This document shows positions 43,552 to 52,674 of a stretch of DNA of 63,191 nt, piece by piece. This DNA comes from Gemmataceae bacterium (GTDB taxonomy: Bacteria > Planctomycetota > Planctomycetia > Gemmatales > Gemmataceae). The stretch covers positions 1 through 63,191 of the forward strand of contig SHZZ01000015.1 in the NCBI GenBank assembly GCA_009692005.1, read 5' to 3'. The stretch's first letter is position 1. Every line of letters starts with the position of its first letter. Position numbers and translations under genes: made by a program. The notes below the pieces were generated by a model. The model saw only the letters and a program-made list of their open reading frames with translations, ran no database searches and was not told the DNA's origin.

Positions 43552-46506
43552 TCAACGAGGTTTCAAGGGCTGGGGCGGCCCTTGCGACCGGACATAGGCA
43601 AACAAGTCGGCAATGTCCTGGTCGGTCAGGATATCGAGAATGCCATCGGGCATGATCGACTTGGGTGAACTGGAAATCGATTCCACCTTGGATTTGGCCA
43701 GGGTGATCTTTTGGTTTTTGGCATCCACCAGGGTGAGGGAATTTTGGTTTTCCTCGACCAGCAGTCCGGTGAGAAGTCGTCCATCCTTGGTTTCCACCAC
43801 CTGCGAAACATATTCAGGCCGGACATGGGCGCTGGGATCGACCACCTGAGTCACCAGGGGAATAAGCGCTTGCCGGTCGGCCGTAGTCAAGTCCGGCCCC
43901 AGTTTGGTCCCCTCGCCAAAAAGGGTATGACAGGAGGCGCAGTGCTTTTGAAAATGAACTTTGCCCATGGCGATGTCAGCCTTGTGACGGTTGATCACCA
44001 GGTTTACATAACTGATCCGGGCGAGTTTTTCCCCCGGGCTGGGGGGCGAGACCTTGCCCCAGTTTTTCGTGATCAGTGTTTGAATCTCCTCGGCCGGGTA
44101 GGAGGCCATTTGCCTGACCAGATCGATCGGGATCTTTTCCTTGGGGAATTTCTTTCCCACCTCTTTGAGCAGGAAGTGAGCGAAGGCGGGTTTCGCCGAC
44201 AGGAAGGAAATGACCTTGGTCTCGATGCCCTGGGCATAGGGGCCAGCGGGAGAAAGAATCGCCTGTGCCGCCTTGGGATCGTTGGAGCTTAGCAAACCCT
44301 CCAACAGAGCTGCCTGAACCGCGCCTGAATTCTTCCCCTTGGAAAAGGCTGTGGATAAAAGCGTGTGATCCTCGGGGCTAGCTTGTTCCGCAATAAGGCG
44401 AATGGCAAAGACCCGGGCCTCGTCCGGGGATTTTTCTCCTTGGGCCAGCTCCAGCATTTTCTTTCTCGTATCGGCATCGCCCAGTCGAATGGCCAGGCGC
44501 AGAAGAAGCCGGTCGTTGGGATTTTCCTTTAGGGCTTTTTTCAGGAAAGTCTCCAGGGGGATTGGGACGGCAGCGAGGCGGCGGCCTTCCAGCGCTTTGT
44601 CGATCCCCTCAAGAACCAAATTTCGTTCAGTGCTCCCGGGGGAAAACTGCAGCAGTTTGGCGCAGGCCTCCCAATCGGTTTGGCTGCCTTCGGAAGCCCA
44701 GCGGCGGGAAATCCGCGCCAGCAGGGTGTTGCGCACCATGGCCAACTTCCAAAACTCGGGTTCGGAAAACCATTCCATGATCCGGCCCCGCGACACCAGG
44801 GCGCGATCCTCAATCGCCCACCACAGCAGCAAGGAAATGTGCGGGTCTAGAGCGAACTGGTCCTTTTTCAAGAGTTCATGAATCACAGGCAATGGGTTTT
44901 CTTGCTTCACCCGGCGAACCGAGCTGGCAATCTGCGACACAACCCGCGCATTGGTTTCCAGGGCGGCCAATTGCAGCAGCCGGTTCGTGATGGGGGATTC
45001 ACCCAGGTCTAGCAACAAGCGAACACTCCACTCCCGAATCACCGGGTCCGAGTGGTCAAAAAGGGAAACCAAAAAGGCGGGATCGGTCTGCCCCATCCCC
45101 GCCAGGGCCCAAAGCGATTCCCAGGCCTTCCTCCCCTGCCCCTTGCTTGCCTCCTCCATCAATAGAGGAACCACCGCTAGGTCTTTCCTCTCCGCCAGCA
45201 GCCTGCGGGCTTCGCGGGAAAACCAGGCGTTCTCGTGATCGAGCAAAAGCAGCAAATCGCGAGAGGATTTTTGCTTCAGATCGAAGGGAGGGATTTCCTT
45301 AAAGCCCTTGGGCACGACTTTATAGATGCGGCCGTTGGTACGGTCCCAATTATCGACGGGGTCGAGGTGAGCGGCGCGTTTATCGTGCCAATCGACGACA
45401 TGTACGGCGCCTTCTGGTCCTTGAAAGCAATCGACCGGGCGGAACCAGGGGTCATTGGCAATGAGGAAGTCGCCGCCAAACTTACCCGCAAAGGAAGACC
45501 CCTGCGCTTCCATGTCGTGGAAATAAACGGTGTTGGACAGGAGGTTGCCTGCGATGTATCGATTGCGAAAGGCGGGCGGGTAAAGGCCAGCCTGGTAGAC
45601 GATGCCGCCGTTGGTGACATGCCCGCCTTTGAAATCCTTGAAGGGCATATGTTCGAAGTAGCCATAGGTGTGGGGGTTGTGCAAGGGGCCGTGCTTGGCA
45701 AACCCTTTGACATAATAGGCGCCCTGCACCTGGTGCAGCATGGCGAAGTTGCCATAGTTGGTGCCGGCGATGATCTGGCCGGTGCGGTCGAAATCGAGCC
45801 CCCAGGTATTGCCTCCTCCTTCCGAAAAAAGTTCGAACACTTTGGTCTTTGGATGAAAGCGCCAGATGCCTTGTTGAAACTCAAGGCCGCGAATGCGAGC
45901 CGTCACCGTGCTGCCCTGGGCGCCATACAACCAGCCGTCCGGGCCCCATTGCAGGGAATTGGCATAAGCGTGGGAGTCTTCCATGCCGAACCCGGACAGC
46001 AAAACTTCCGGGTCGGAATCGGGAACATCGTCGCCGTTTTTGTCAGGGTAAAAAAGGAGGTAAGGCGGCTGAGCGACGAACAGACCGCCATGGCCCCAGA
46101 CCATTCCCGAAGCCAGGTTCAGCCCCGAGACAAATTCTTTCGACTTGCGAAAACGCCCTTTCTCATCCGGATCAAAGTGAATAGTGACCAGGTCTTTTCC
46201 TTTTGGGCCTTTGGGCGGGGGCTCGGGAAACTTGTCCCAAATCGTGCGCAGGAACTGGTCCTGCTTGACCGCCTTCAACCCCGCCGGGTTCGGGTACTGC
46301 AAATACTGCAACACCCACATCCTCCCCTTTTCATCGAAGAAGATGCTGAGCGGCTGGCGCACCTCGGGCTCGGCAGCCACCAGGCGAACTTCCATCCCCT
46401 CGGGGACTTTCATCCGGGCCATTGCTTGCTGGGGTGTCAACCCTTGAGCAGACAGGGCCAAAGGAAAAATCGATGCCAAGAAAGTTGTGAGGAGAAAGTT
46501 GCGCAT
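43552..46506 (-). CDS. PVC-type haem-binding CxxCH protein, second copy
   Basis: 984 residues from the ATG at 46506 (MRNFLLTTFLASIFPLALSAQ), a signal peptide. The propeller domain starts with MKVPEGMEVRLVAAEPEVRQPLSI and includes NPAGLKAVKQDQFL, FVSGLNLASGMVWGHGGLFV, SHAYANSLQWGPDGWLYG and a VHVVDWHDKRAAH block. HEAT-type helical repeats fill about 430-780. The cytochrome c domain holds CASCHTLFGEGTKLGPDLT near residue 855 and SIMPDGILDILT near the end, giving axial histidine and methionine. This subfamily is longer in the propeller than the 16784-20239 protein and the sequences differ widely. It is presumably a periplasmic electron-transfer protein. The nearest coding neighbour, an aldo/keto reductase gene on the same strand, lies 61 bases upstream. 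Confidence 0.92.
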   Translation of the reverse strand: MRNFLLTTFLASIFPLALSAQGLTPQQAMARMKVPEGMEVRLVAAEPEVRQPLSIFFDEKGRMWVLQYLQYPNPAGLKAVKQDQFLRTIWDKFPEPPPKGPKGKDLVTIHFDPDEKGRFRKSKEFVSGLNLASGMVWGHGGLFVAQPPYLLFYPDKNGDDVPDSDPEVLLSGFGMEDSHAYANSLQWGPDGWLYGAQGSTVTARIRGLEFQQGIWRFHPKTKVFELFSEGGGNTWGLDFDRTGQIIAGTNYGNFAMLHQVQGAYYVKGFAKHGPLHNPHTYGYFEHMPFKDFKGGHVTNGGIVYQAGLYPPAFRNRYIAGNLLSNTVYFHDMEAQGSSFAGKFGGDFLIANDPWFRPVDCFQGPEGAVHVVDWHDKRAAHLDPVDNWDRTNGRIYKVVPKGFKEIPPFDLKQKSSRDLLLLLDHENAWFSREARRLLAERKDLAVVPLLMEEASKGQGRKAWESLWALAGMGQTDPAFLVSLFDHSDPVIREWSVRLLLDLGESPITNRLLQLAALETNARVVSQIASSVRRVKQENPLPVIHELLKKDQFALDPHISLLLWWAIEDRALVSRGRIMEWFSEPEFWKLAMVRNTLLARISRRWASEGSQTDWEACAKLLQFSPGSTERNLVLEGIDKALEGRRLAAVPIPLETFLKKALKENPNDRLLLRLAIRLGDADTRKKMLELAQGEKSPDEARVFAIRLIAEQASPEDHTLLSTAFSKGKNSGAVQAALLEGLLSSNDPKAAQAILSPAGPYAQGIETKVISFLSAKPAFAHFLLKEVGKKFPKEKIPIDLVRQMASYPAEEIQTLITKNWGKVSPPSPGEKLARISYVNLVINRHKADIAMGKVHFQKHCASCHTLFGEGTKLGPDLTTADRQALIPLVTQVVDPSAHVRPEYVSQVVETKDGRLLTGLLVEENQNSLTLVDAKNQKITLAKSKVESISSSPKSIMPDGILDILTDQDIADLFAYVRSQGPPQPLKPR

Positions 46507-46567
46507 GCAGAACCCTGGTTGGGAACACTCGTGAAGAACTTCACCATAACCCAAAAGGCGCGTGAGT

Positions 46568-47509
46568 TCAACTTTCGGCCGGCCAAAGTCCGCTGGGCCA
46601 GCAAACACCCTGGACCGGGGCGAGAATTTTCCTGACTTCTTCCAACAGGACCGGGTCCGGCGGCCCTTCCAAAGCCTTCAGGTTTTCTTGCAACTCACTG
46701 CGCTTCGACATGCCAACAAATGTGGTGGCCACCTGTTCCTGCTGCAACACCCATTTTAACGCCAGGGTGGATAGGCTCTGGCCCTGGCTGGCGCAATGAG
46801 CATTCGCCTTGCGGGCAGCCTCTTTGACGGCCTCCGGCGCGGGATGCCATTCGGGTGGCGAAGGCGTCAACAACCCCATGGCCAACGGGCTGGCGTTCAT
46901 GATCCCGGCGCCGCGCTTTTGCGCCAACGGCGCCAGCCGTGTCAGCATCGTCTGGTCCAGCAAGGTGGCATGGCAATAGCTGATGCAAACATCAAGCTGG
47001 CACGATTCCAGGGCCCGCTGGAGGCAGCCCAGGGGGTAGCCGGTCATGCCGATGAACCTGCACTTGCCTTGCTGTTTCAGTTTTAACAGCGCCTCAAAGG
47101 TTTCCGTAAAGACCATGTCGAGGTTGGCTTCAAACTCGATGTCATGGGCCTGGAAGATATCGACATAACTGGTTTGCAGCCTGCGCAGAGAATCTTCCAT
47201 GCTTTGAATGATGTGGAAGGCGCGGAAATTGAAATCGCTCTTGGTGATTCGACCACACTTGGTGGCGAGGAAGACTTTTTCCCGCCAGCCGCCTTGCAGA
47301 ACCCTTCCGAGAACTTCTTCCCCCAGTTTAATTCCGTAGTAGGGGCTGGTGTCGATCAGGTTGAACCCGAGATCGATGGCCTGATGAACCGTGGCGGCGC
47401 ACTCGCTTTCAGTAAAGGGTCCATAAACGCCGCCCAGAGGGGCGGCGCCAAACCCCAGCGCCGACACCTTTAATCCAGTGTTGCCTAGCATCCGGTAGCG
47501 CATTCCCAT
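46568..47509 (-). CDS. aldo/keto reductase
   Basis: 313 residues from the ATG at 47509 (MGMRYRMLGNTGLKVSALG), which has an AGGA site. Aldo/keto reductases are NAD(P)H-dependent TIM-barrel enzymes reducing carbonyls of sugars and other compounds. Visible landmarks are GFNLIDTSPYYG with the catalytic aspartate and tyrosine near residues 50-60, KVFLATKCGR with the catalytic lysine, IFQAHDIEF in place of the usual histidine block, FIGMTGYPL and LALKWVLQQEQVATTFVGMS. It resembles the L-galactose dehydrogenase-like branch. The histidine motif LLQxHR is altered to FQAHD. The open frame upstream of 47509 is unlikely to be translated. Substrate is unknown. Confidence 0.88.
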   Translation of the reverse strand: MGMRYRMLGNTGLKVSALGFGAAPLGGVYGPFTESECAATVHQAIDLGFNLIDTSPYYGIKLGEEVLGRVLQGGWREKVFLATKCGRITKSDFNFRAFHIIQSMEDSLRRLQTSYVDIFQAHDIEFEANLDMVFTETFEALLKLKQQGKCRFIGMTGYPLGCLQRALESCQLDVCISYCHATLLDQTMLTRLAPLAQKRGAGIMNASPLAMGLLTPSPPEWHPAPEAVKEAARKANAHCASQGQSLSTLALKWVLQQEQVATTFVGMSKRSELQENLKALEGPPDPVLLEEVRKILAPVQGVCWPSGLWPAES

Positions 47510-47658
47510 GCCTGAATCCTTTTTGGAACCTGGCCAATCCTTCTGAAGAGGATTGCTCCCCTTGCTCTGGGTCATTAGAATCGAAAAGAGAGTGAAAGGC
47601 CAGAGTCTTGCCGGGCAGAATGGCCAGGCAGGTCCCCGGCCATGAAAGAGCAAAATTT

Positions 47659-48339
47659 GTGATCCTTATTATCTTGTTTATGCCCGTTGCCGTCTACCTC
47701 ATTTGGGTGGGCAGCATCAGTCGGCGAGAAGCCCCCTACCTGGTGCCGGGCGCCTGGGACAGTGTGGCCCTGCTGTTCGCCGGGTCGGGGTTGGGGTTGG
47801 TCGGCGGGCCGGTTCTTCTCACTTCCTTACACGACACCTGGCGGCGTTACTGGATGACGGGCGAAGGCCCGCTGCCCTACGCCTCGCTCGAGGGATCGCG
47901 GTGGTTCTGGATCGGCATCTGGGGATTGTACCTGGTGGGCATGGCAGGTTTTGCCGCCGCGCTGATTTACCGCCGACGGGCCTGGACTTGCATTTACAAC
48001 ATTGAATCCGCCACGCTCAAAGCCATCATCGACCAGGTTTTGCAACAGTCAGGCAAGCCTTACCGCCAACTGGGAAATCTTTTTCTCATTCAGATTGGGA
48101 ACCCCGCCGTTGAGGAAAGCATGGAGGTCGAGACCTTTGCCTTTCTGCGGCACGGCGCCCTGCATTGGAGAAAACCGGAATCGCTGCTCCGCAGAGAAAT
48201 CGAGGCTGGTGTTTTCGAGCGAGTGGAGGAAACCCGCACTCTCGATCATTGGGGGGGCATCCTCTTGATCCTGTGCGGGTCGGTATTTCTTTTCCTGGCC
48301 GTTCTTGGCCAGTTGGCCATGGCTTTTTACCTTCGGTAA
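47659..48339 (+). CDS. multi-pass membrane protein, unknown
   Basis: 226 residues from a GTG at 47659 (VILIILFMPVAVYLIWVG). Hydrophobic segments lie at residues 1-18, about 35-57 (SVALLFAGSGLGLVGGPVLL), about 84-108 (WIGIWGLYLVGMAGFAAALIY) and 203-223 (GGILLILCGSVFLFLAVLG). A soluble loop of about 95 residues separates the last two (SATLKAIIDQVLQQSGKPYRQ, EESMEVETFAFLRHG). This suggests a four-helix membrane protein with one cytoplasmic domain. I recognise no family. The open frame extends upstream to 47608, but that part is not hydrophobic and overlaps the divergent promoter area. Confidence 0.6.
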   Translation: MILIILFMPVAVYLIWVGSISRREAPYLVPGAWDSVALLFAGSGLGLVGGPVLLTSLHDTWRRYWMTGEGPLPYASLEGSRWFWIGIWGLYLVGMAGFAAALIYRRRAWTCIYNIESATLKAIIDQVLQQSGKPYRQLGNLFLIQIGNPAVEESMEVETFAFLRHGALHWRKPESLLRREIEAGVFERVEETRTLDHWGGILLILCGSVFLFLAVLGQLAMAFYLR

Positions 48340-48472
48340 TGGCCTAAAGCCCGGTCAATATTGACAGAGTCAGGGTGTTGAAGCAGCCTGCTGGCCAGTT
48401 TTGGCAAGCGGTTGGTTTTGCTGTCTGTTTGCTTTTAAATTCGAAACGAGTAAAGGCCCGGCGCTGGGATTC

Positions 48473-49444
48473 TTATTCCGCCGCGGGTTTGAGAATACTG
48501 ACAGCGTGAAAGATGGGGGTGGTTACGCCGCGCCAGACGCCGGAAGAAACCATGGGGCCAGGGACCGGCTTCTTTTCCGGCAAGGGAGGAAGTGTTGGTC
48601 CGCCTGGCGGCAATGGGGGCGGTAAATCGCCGGGAGGAGACGGGGGAGGCAAGTCGATCGGCTTCGCTGGAGAAGGGGCCGGAGCGGGCTTTGGGTCTTT
48701 TTCCAGGGCCGGGACCGGCAACGGGGTCGGAGATGGCAGCGGGGTCGGAGATGGCAGCGGAATCGGAGATGGCAGCGGAATCGGAGCAGGTGTGATCGTG
48801 GTTTCCACCGCGGGTGCCCGGCGCATCAGCGGCACCGGCACGCGGATGGTTACATCTCGTTCGGCCTCGAACAAACGGCCATCATTCAATTTGAACTGAG
48901 CCACCACGCGAAGCTGGTTTGACCCGGGCCAGATCTTCCAAGGCAACACCAGAGAGTAGCCAGACGTGAGCAAGCCATTGCGCCAGGACCGGGCTAAATC
49001 GTCCGGTAGTATTTGCCAGGTGGAGAGCGGGTTTTTCGTCCCTTCCGCAGTAATTTCAAAGGCCGTGATGACCACGGAACCGGGAATTTTCACCACATGC
49101 CCATCGGCGTCCTTGGGTTCCAGAAGCACCTGGAGAGAATCGTCGCCGGGCTGGCCATCGCTGTCGATGCCCCCGGTCTGTCGCCCGAGGGCCAGCGATT
49201 TCAGCGGGTGGATGGGGTGGTAGGGATCGAAAACGCTGCCCGGGGGAACTTCACCACGAAGCGAACGCACTTCCATTTGCAGGGCCTGGTTGATGGCCTT
49301 GGCACGGTGGATTTCCTCGCGAAGGTAGTAAATATCGCTGTCGCGGCTGCGGAGTTCGGTTTCCAGGGGACGGGCCGACTGGCAGCCGGCCAGGGCAGGC
49401 AAGGCAAGAGCAAAGAGCAGGAAAAGTCGGCCGTCCCTGACCAT
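48473..49444 (-). CDS. lipoprotein with proline-rich C-terminus
   Basis: 323 residues. A lipoprotein signal (FLLFALALPALAGC) places the lipid-modified cysteine at residue 21. A coiled-coil-like segment follows (DSDIYYLREEIHRAKAINQAL), then a domain of beta strands (VVKIPGSVVITAFEITAEG, SGYSLVLPWKIWPGSNQLRVVAQFKLNDGRLFEAERDVTI) and finally a proline-rich region (about 215-300) with LPSPTPLPSP repeats coded by tandem 12- to 18-base units. It resembles planctomycete lipoproteins of unknown role. The start has no alternatives nearby. It precedes clpP on the same strand in transcription order but with a gap. Confidence 0.75.
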   Translation of the reverse strand: MVRDGRLFLLFALALPALAGCQSARPLETELRSRDSDIYYLREEIHRAKAINQALQMEVRSLRGEVPPGSVFDPYHPIHPLKSLALGRQTGGIDSDGQPGDDSLQVLLEPKDADGHVVKIPGSVVITAFEITAEGTKNPLSTWQILPDDLARSWRNGLLTSGYSLVLPWKIWPGSNQLRVVAQFKLNDGRLFEAERDVTIRVPVPLMRRAPAVETTITPAPIPLPSPIPLPSPTPLPSPTPLPVPALEKDPKPAPAPSPAKPIDLPPPSPPGDLPPPLPPGGPTLPPLPEKKPVPGPMVSSGVWRGVTTPIFHAVSILKPAAE

Positions 49445-49488
49445 AAAAACGCCTCAAGGAACTTTCATTCCCGGAGCCGTTACAGGGT

Positions 49489-50100
49489 TCAACCTCCCTG
49501 CCTGGAACTGGGGCTCTGGGACATCCTTTCCAGGATAATATCAATGAGGCCGTATTCCTTGGCCTCCGCAGCGGTCATGTAATTGTCGCGATCGGTGTCG
49601 CGCTCAATTTTCTCCATGGGCTGCCCAGTCAGTTGATGAAGCAATTCGTTCATCTTCTTCTTGGTGCGCAGGAGGTGCTTGGTGCGGATTTCAATATCCG
49701 TCGCCGGCCCCCTAGCGCCGCCCAACACTTGGTGAATCATCACCTCAGCATGAGGAAGCGCGTGCCGCTTTCCCTTGGTGCCAGCCGCCAGCAATGTCGC
49801 GCCCATGCTGGCCGCCATGCCCACGCAGTAAGTCGCCACATCGCACGACACATACCGCATGGTGTCAAAAATCCCCATGCCCGCGGTGACCGAACCGCCG
49901 GGGGAATTGATATACAGGTGGATGTCCGCCTTGGGATCGTCAAACTGCAGGAAGAGCAACTGGGCTACAATCAGGCTCGCACTGTCGTCATCAATCTCCC
50001 CTTGCAGGAAGATAATGCGATCTTTGAGAAGCCTGCTGTAGATGTCGAAAACCTGCGGGTCGCGTCCACTGCGTTCCACCACAAAAGGTACCAGGGGCAT
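49489..50100 (-). CDS. clpP: ATP-dependent Clp protease proteolytic subunit ClpP1
   Basis: 203 residues from the ATG at 50100 with an AGAGGAA site. The catalytic triad is complete at canonical positions: S98 in [12 protein letters not shown]123 in AEVMIHQ and D172 in DTDRDNYM. The oxyanion and handle segments ([18 protein letters not shown]) are intact. ClpP tetradecamers degrade unfolded proteins fed by ClpX, ClpA or ClpC. It is the third gene of a tig-clpP2-clpP1 run, about 100 bases after clpP2. No clpX follows within the window. Confidence 0.95.
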   Translation of the reverse strand: MPLVPFVVERSGRDPQVFDIYSRLLKDRIIFLQGEIDDDSASLIVAQLLFLQFDDPKADIHLYINSPGGSVTAGMGIFDTMRYVSCDVATYCVGMAASMGATLLAAGTKGKRHALPHAEVMIHQVLGGARGPATDIEIRTKHLLRTKKKMNELLHQLTGQPMEKIERDTDRDNYMTAAEAKEYGLIDIILERMSQSPSSRQGG

Positions 50101-50200
50101 GTCAAGTTTCCTCTGGACATCCCGGCGCCTAAACAATTATCGGCAACCGGGTTGGGTTAAAATGAGCCAAATTGGCAAGGAAGGCGGTCCGTCCGCCAGG

Positions 50201-50836
50201 CTATTTCTTCGCCTCCCCCGGACGGACCAAAACCTCATCCACCAGACCAAAAGCCTTGGCTTCTTCGGCGGTAAAGTAGTGATTCCGTTCGGTTTCCGCC
50301 TCGATAACTTCCAAGGGCTTGCCCGTGTGCCGGGCCAGGATCTCGTTCAACCGACGCTTTTCCTTCAAGATCTCGTTCATTTCGATCTCGACATCCGAAG
50401 CCTGCCCGCCAATTCCAGAAATCCACGGTTGATGGACCATAACCTTGCCATGGGGAAGGATGTAGCGTTTGCCCTTGGTGCCGGCGCAAAGGAGAATGGC
50501 GGCGCCGCTGGCCGCGATTCCCATGCCAAAGGTGGCCACCGGGCATTCCAGGAATTGCATGGTGTCGTAAATCGCCAAAGTGGAGGTCACCGACCCCCCC
50601 GGGGAATTGATGTAGAAGGAAATCTCCTGCTGACGGTTTTCATTCTGCAGGTAGAGCATCTGCTGAATGACCATGTTGGCGGTCACATCAGTGATGATGG
50701 GTTCGTAGACATTGCTGCCAGAGCAACCGAAGAAGATGATGCGGTTGTCGAGAAGGATGTCGCCCGTGCCATAGTTTCGCTGGCGGGTGTAATCCCGGAA
50801 TCGTTGGGCCATGGGGCCCAGGCCAAAATTATGCAT
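50201..50836 (-). CDS. ClpP paralogue (ClpP2) with Asn in place of catalytic Asp
   Basis: 211 residues from the ATG at 50836 with a CAGGAG site. The handle and oxyanion strands are conserved ([19 protein letters not shown]). Serine S110 in GIAASGAAILL and histidine H135 in GKVMVHQ are present. The third triad position reads ETERNHYF, giving N185 where D is expected. The same change is known in Listeria ClpP1-type subunits, which work mainly in mixed rings. A hetero-oligomer with the 49489-50100 subunit is therefore likely. It lies 28 bases after tig, suggesting cotranscription. Confidence 0.9.
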   Translation of the reverse strand: MHNFGLGPMAQRFRDYTRQRNYGTGDILLDNRIIFFGCSGSNVYEPIITDVTANMVIQQMLYLQNENRQQEISFYINSPGGSVTSTLAIYDTMQFLECPVATFGMGIAASGAAILLCAGTKGKRYILPHGKVMVHQPWISGIGGQASDVEIEMNEILKEKRRLNEILARHTGKPLEVIEAETERNHYFTAEEAKAFGLVDEVLVRPGEAKK

Positions 50837-50864
50837 GGGAGACTCCTGCTTTGGATGGATTGGA

Positions 50865-52373
50865 TTATTTGGCCGGGGCTTGGCTGCCTTCCTGCGCGGC
50901 TGGGGCGGCATCGACTTCGGCTGTTTCCGTGCGCAAGTCTTCCGCGCCTCCCAACGGTTTTTCATCGTACTCGGCGGATTCGAGAATCAAATCAAGCGCC
51001 TTGCGTTCAATCACTTCCACCGCCAAGGCTTCCAGCAGATCATCTTTTTCCAGGCGAGCGCGAACCTTGCGGGGCGATTCGTCGTTCATGCCAGCAATGC
51101 GGTCAATTTCTCTTTCCAAATCGCTGTCGTTGACTTCCAACTTTTCCACTTCGGCAATTTTCTGCAAGACAAAATGTTCCTTCAATGCCAAAGCGGTGCT
51201 TTCCAATATATCTTGCTGCATTAACCGCACCCGGGCGTTGATCTCGTTATCGGACAAGCCATTGGACTGCATATCCATCACCTTGCGCGAGAGAATGCGC
51301 TTGGCCTGACGGCGCAGCAAATCCTGGGGTAAATCCCAGGTGGTGCTGGCGGCAACCTGTTCGAGCACCTGCTTTCTCACCGCCTGCTTTTGCTGGTACT
51401 CCAGCCTTCGTTTCAGAATCACTTCACCCATTTCCTTCAACTGCTCGGCGTTTTTGCATTTATAAGCGGCAAAAATGTAACCCAAATCTTCCGGTATCTT
51501 GAACGACTTCACTTCCTGGATGGTAACCTTCGCCTGCACTGTTTTTCCCGACAGGGCTTCATTGGCCACCATGGAGGAAAGCTTGATATCGATCTGGCGG
51601 ACTTCGCCAGCTTTGGCGCCCTGGATCTGTTCCAGGAAATTTTCCGCCACGCCATCGCGGAAGGCCAACTGCTTGCTCACGCGCACTTCTAGGCCCTTGA
51701 ACTCACCCACTTTTGTCTCGCCGTCTTGAATGAGCGCCTCAAGTTTGACCTGATCGCCCTCGGCCACCACGGGCGGATTTTTCTCCACCTTTTCGGCAAA
51801 GATTTCCAGCATGCTCTTGTATTGGCCGTCGATTTCCTCGGGAGTAAAGGTGTGGACATAACGGGTCAGTTTCAGCCCCTTGTACAAGGGCAAGTCAAAC
51901 TGCGGGCGCACTTCCACATCGAACTCGTACACCAACGGGCCATCCTTGGGAATTACCACGGCCTGGGGGTCGAGTTCCGGCGGGCTTAGCGGGGCGATGT
52001 CGTGATCCTCGGCAAGTTGTTCCAGGCTGGCCATCAGCACTTCCGTCTTCACCTGGTCGCCAACTTCCTTTTGAAATCGCCTCTCGACCACCTTGCGCGG
52101 AGCCTTCCCGGGGCGGAAACCACGCACCGCGGTATCGCCCATCATCGTTTTGAAATGGTCGTTCATGCGGTCGTCGATGTCTTCGCGGCTGACCGAAACC
52201 TTAATATGCTTCTTGCACGGCCCGATATCCTTGATCTCGACCTCTTGGCGAAGTTTTTTCACTTCGGCTTCCTTGCCAGGTTCATGGGCGCATTGGCCAT
52301 GATCATGGTCGCACTTGGAATGATCTGCCTTGGGGATTTCCTCAACCACTGGAGAAACATTTGTCTCTGACAT
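50865..52373 (-). CDS. tig: trigger factor, ribosome-associated chaperone
   Basis: 502 residues from the ATG at 52373. Trigger factor binds the ribosome near the exit tunnel and helps fold nascent chains. The ribosome-binding N domain (about residues 30-160) ends with the GFRPGKAP loop at about 92-99, the contact with ribosomal protein L23. The PPIase domain follows (GDQVKLEALIQDG, FKGLEVRV), then a long helical C-terminal domain (RRQAKRILSRKVMDMQSNGL). The first 25 residues are unusual: DHSKCDHDHGQCAHEP, a histidine/cysteine-rich stretch that may bind metal. The acidic and alanine-rich tail is not conserved. It heads the tig-clpP2-clpP1 cluster. Confidence 0.94.
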   Translation of the reverse strand: MSETNVSPVVEEIPKADHSKCDHDHGQCAHEPGKEAEVKKLRQEVEIKDIGPCKKHIKVSVSREDIDDRMNDHFKTMMGDTAVRGFRPGKAPRKVVERRFQKEVGDQVKTEVLMASLEQLAEDHDIAPLSPPELDPQAVVIPKDGPLVYEFDVEVRPQFDLPLYKGLKLTRYVHTFTPEEIDGQYKSMLEIFAEKVEKNPPVVAEGDQVKLEALIQDGETKVGEFKGLEVRVSKQLAFRDGVAENFLEQIQGAKAGEVRQIDIKLSSMVANEALSGKTVQAKVTIQEVKSFKIPEDLGYIFAAYKCKNAEQLKEMGEVILKRRLEYQQKQAVRKQVLEQVAASTTWDLPQDLLRRQAKRILSRKVMDMQSNGLSDNEINARVRLMQQDILESTALALKEHFVLQKIAEVEKLEVNDSDLEREIDRIAGMNDESPRKVRARLEKDDLLEALAVEVIERKALDLILESAEYDEKPLGGAEDLRTETAEVDAAPAAQEGSQAPAK

Positions 52374-52538
52374 AATCTTTTTCCCGTAAAAACTGTGGCC
52401 TATTTGATTGACTGGCCCGACCCTGGCGTTCAACGCACCTTCAGGGTCAAAAGGCAAAGTCATTTTTCGCCAATAACACAAGCCGAAAGAACGGGAAAAA
52501 AGGGCTGCGCCCTATTTCCTGACCCCCTCGGCCTACAG

Positions 52539-52610
<72 letters not shown>

Positions 52611-52674
52611 ATGCGGCCCACGCCACGGCAGCAGTCCTTTTTTATATGCCGACCGCACTCTGTTTCAACCCATT

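Noticed and set aside
45235-46635. Plus-strand open frame of 466 codons opposite the PVC haem-binding gene
   Set aside because: It is a mirror of the strongly supported minus-strand gene with CxxCH and propeller motifs; high GC keeps the opposite frame open.
48720-48790. Tandem GGAGATGGCAGCGG units as a possible CRISPR or satellite
   Set aside because: They lie in frame within the proline-rich part of a lipoprotein gene and encode PSP-type repeats.
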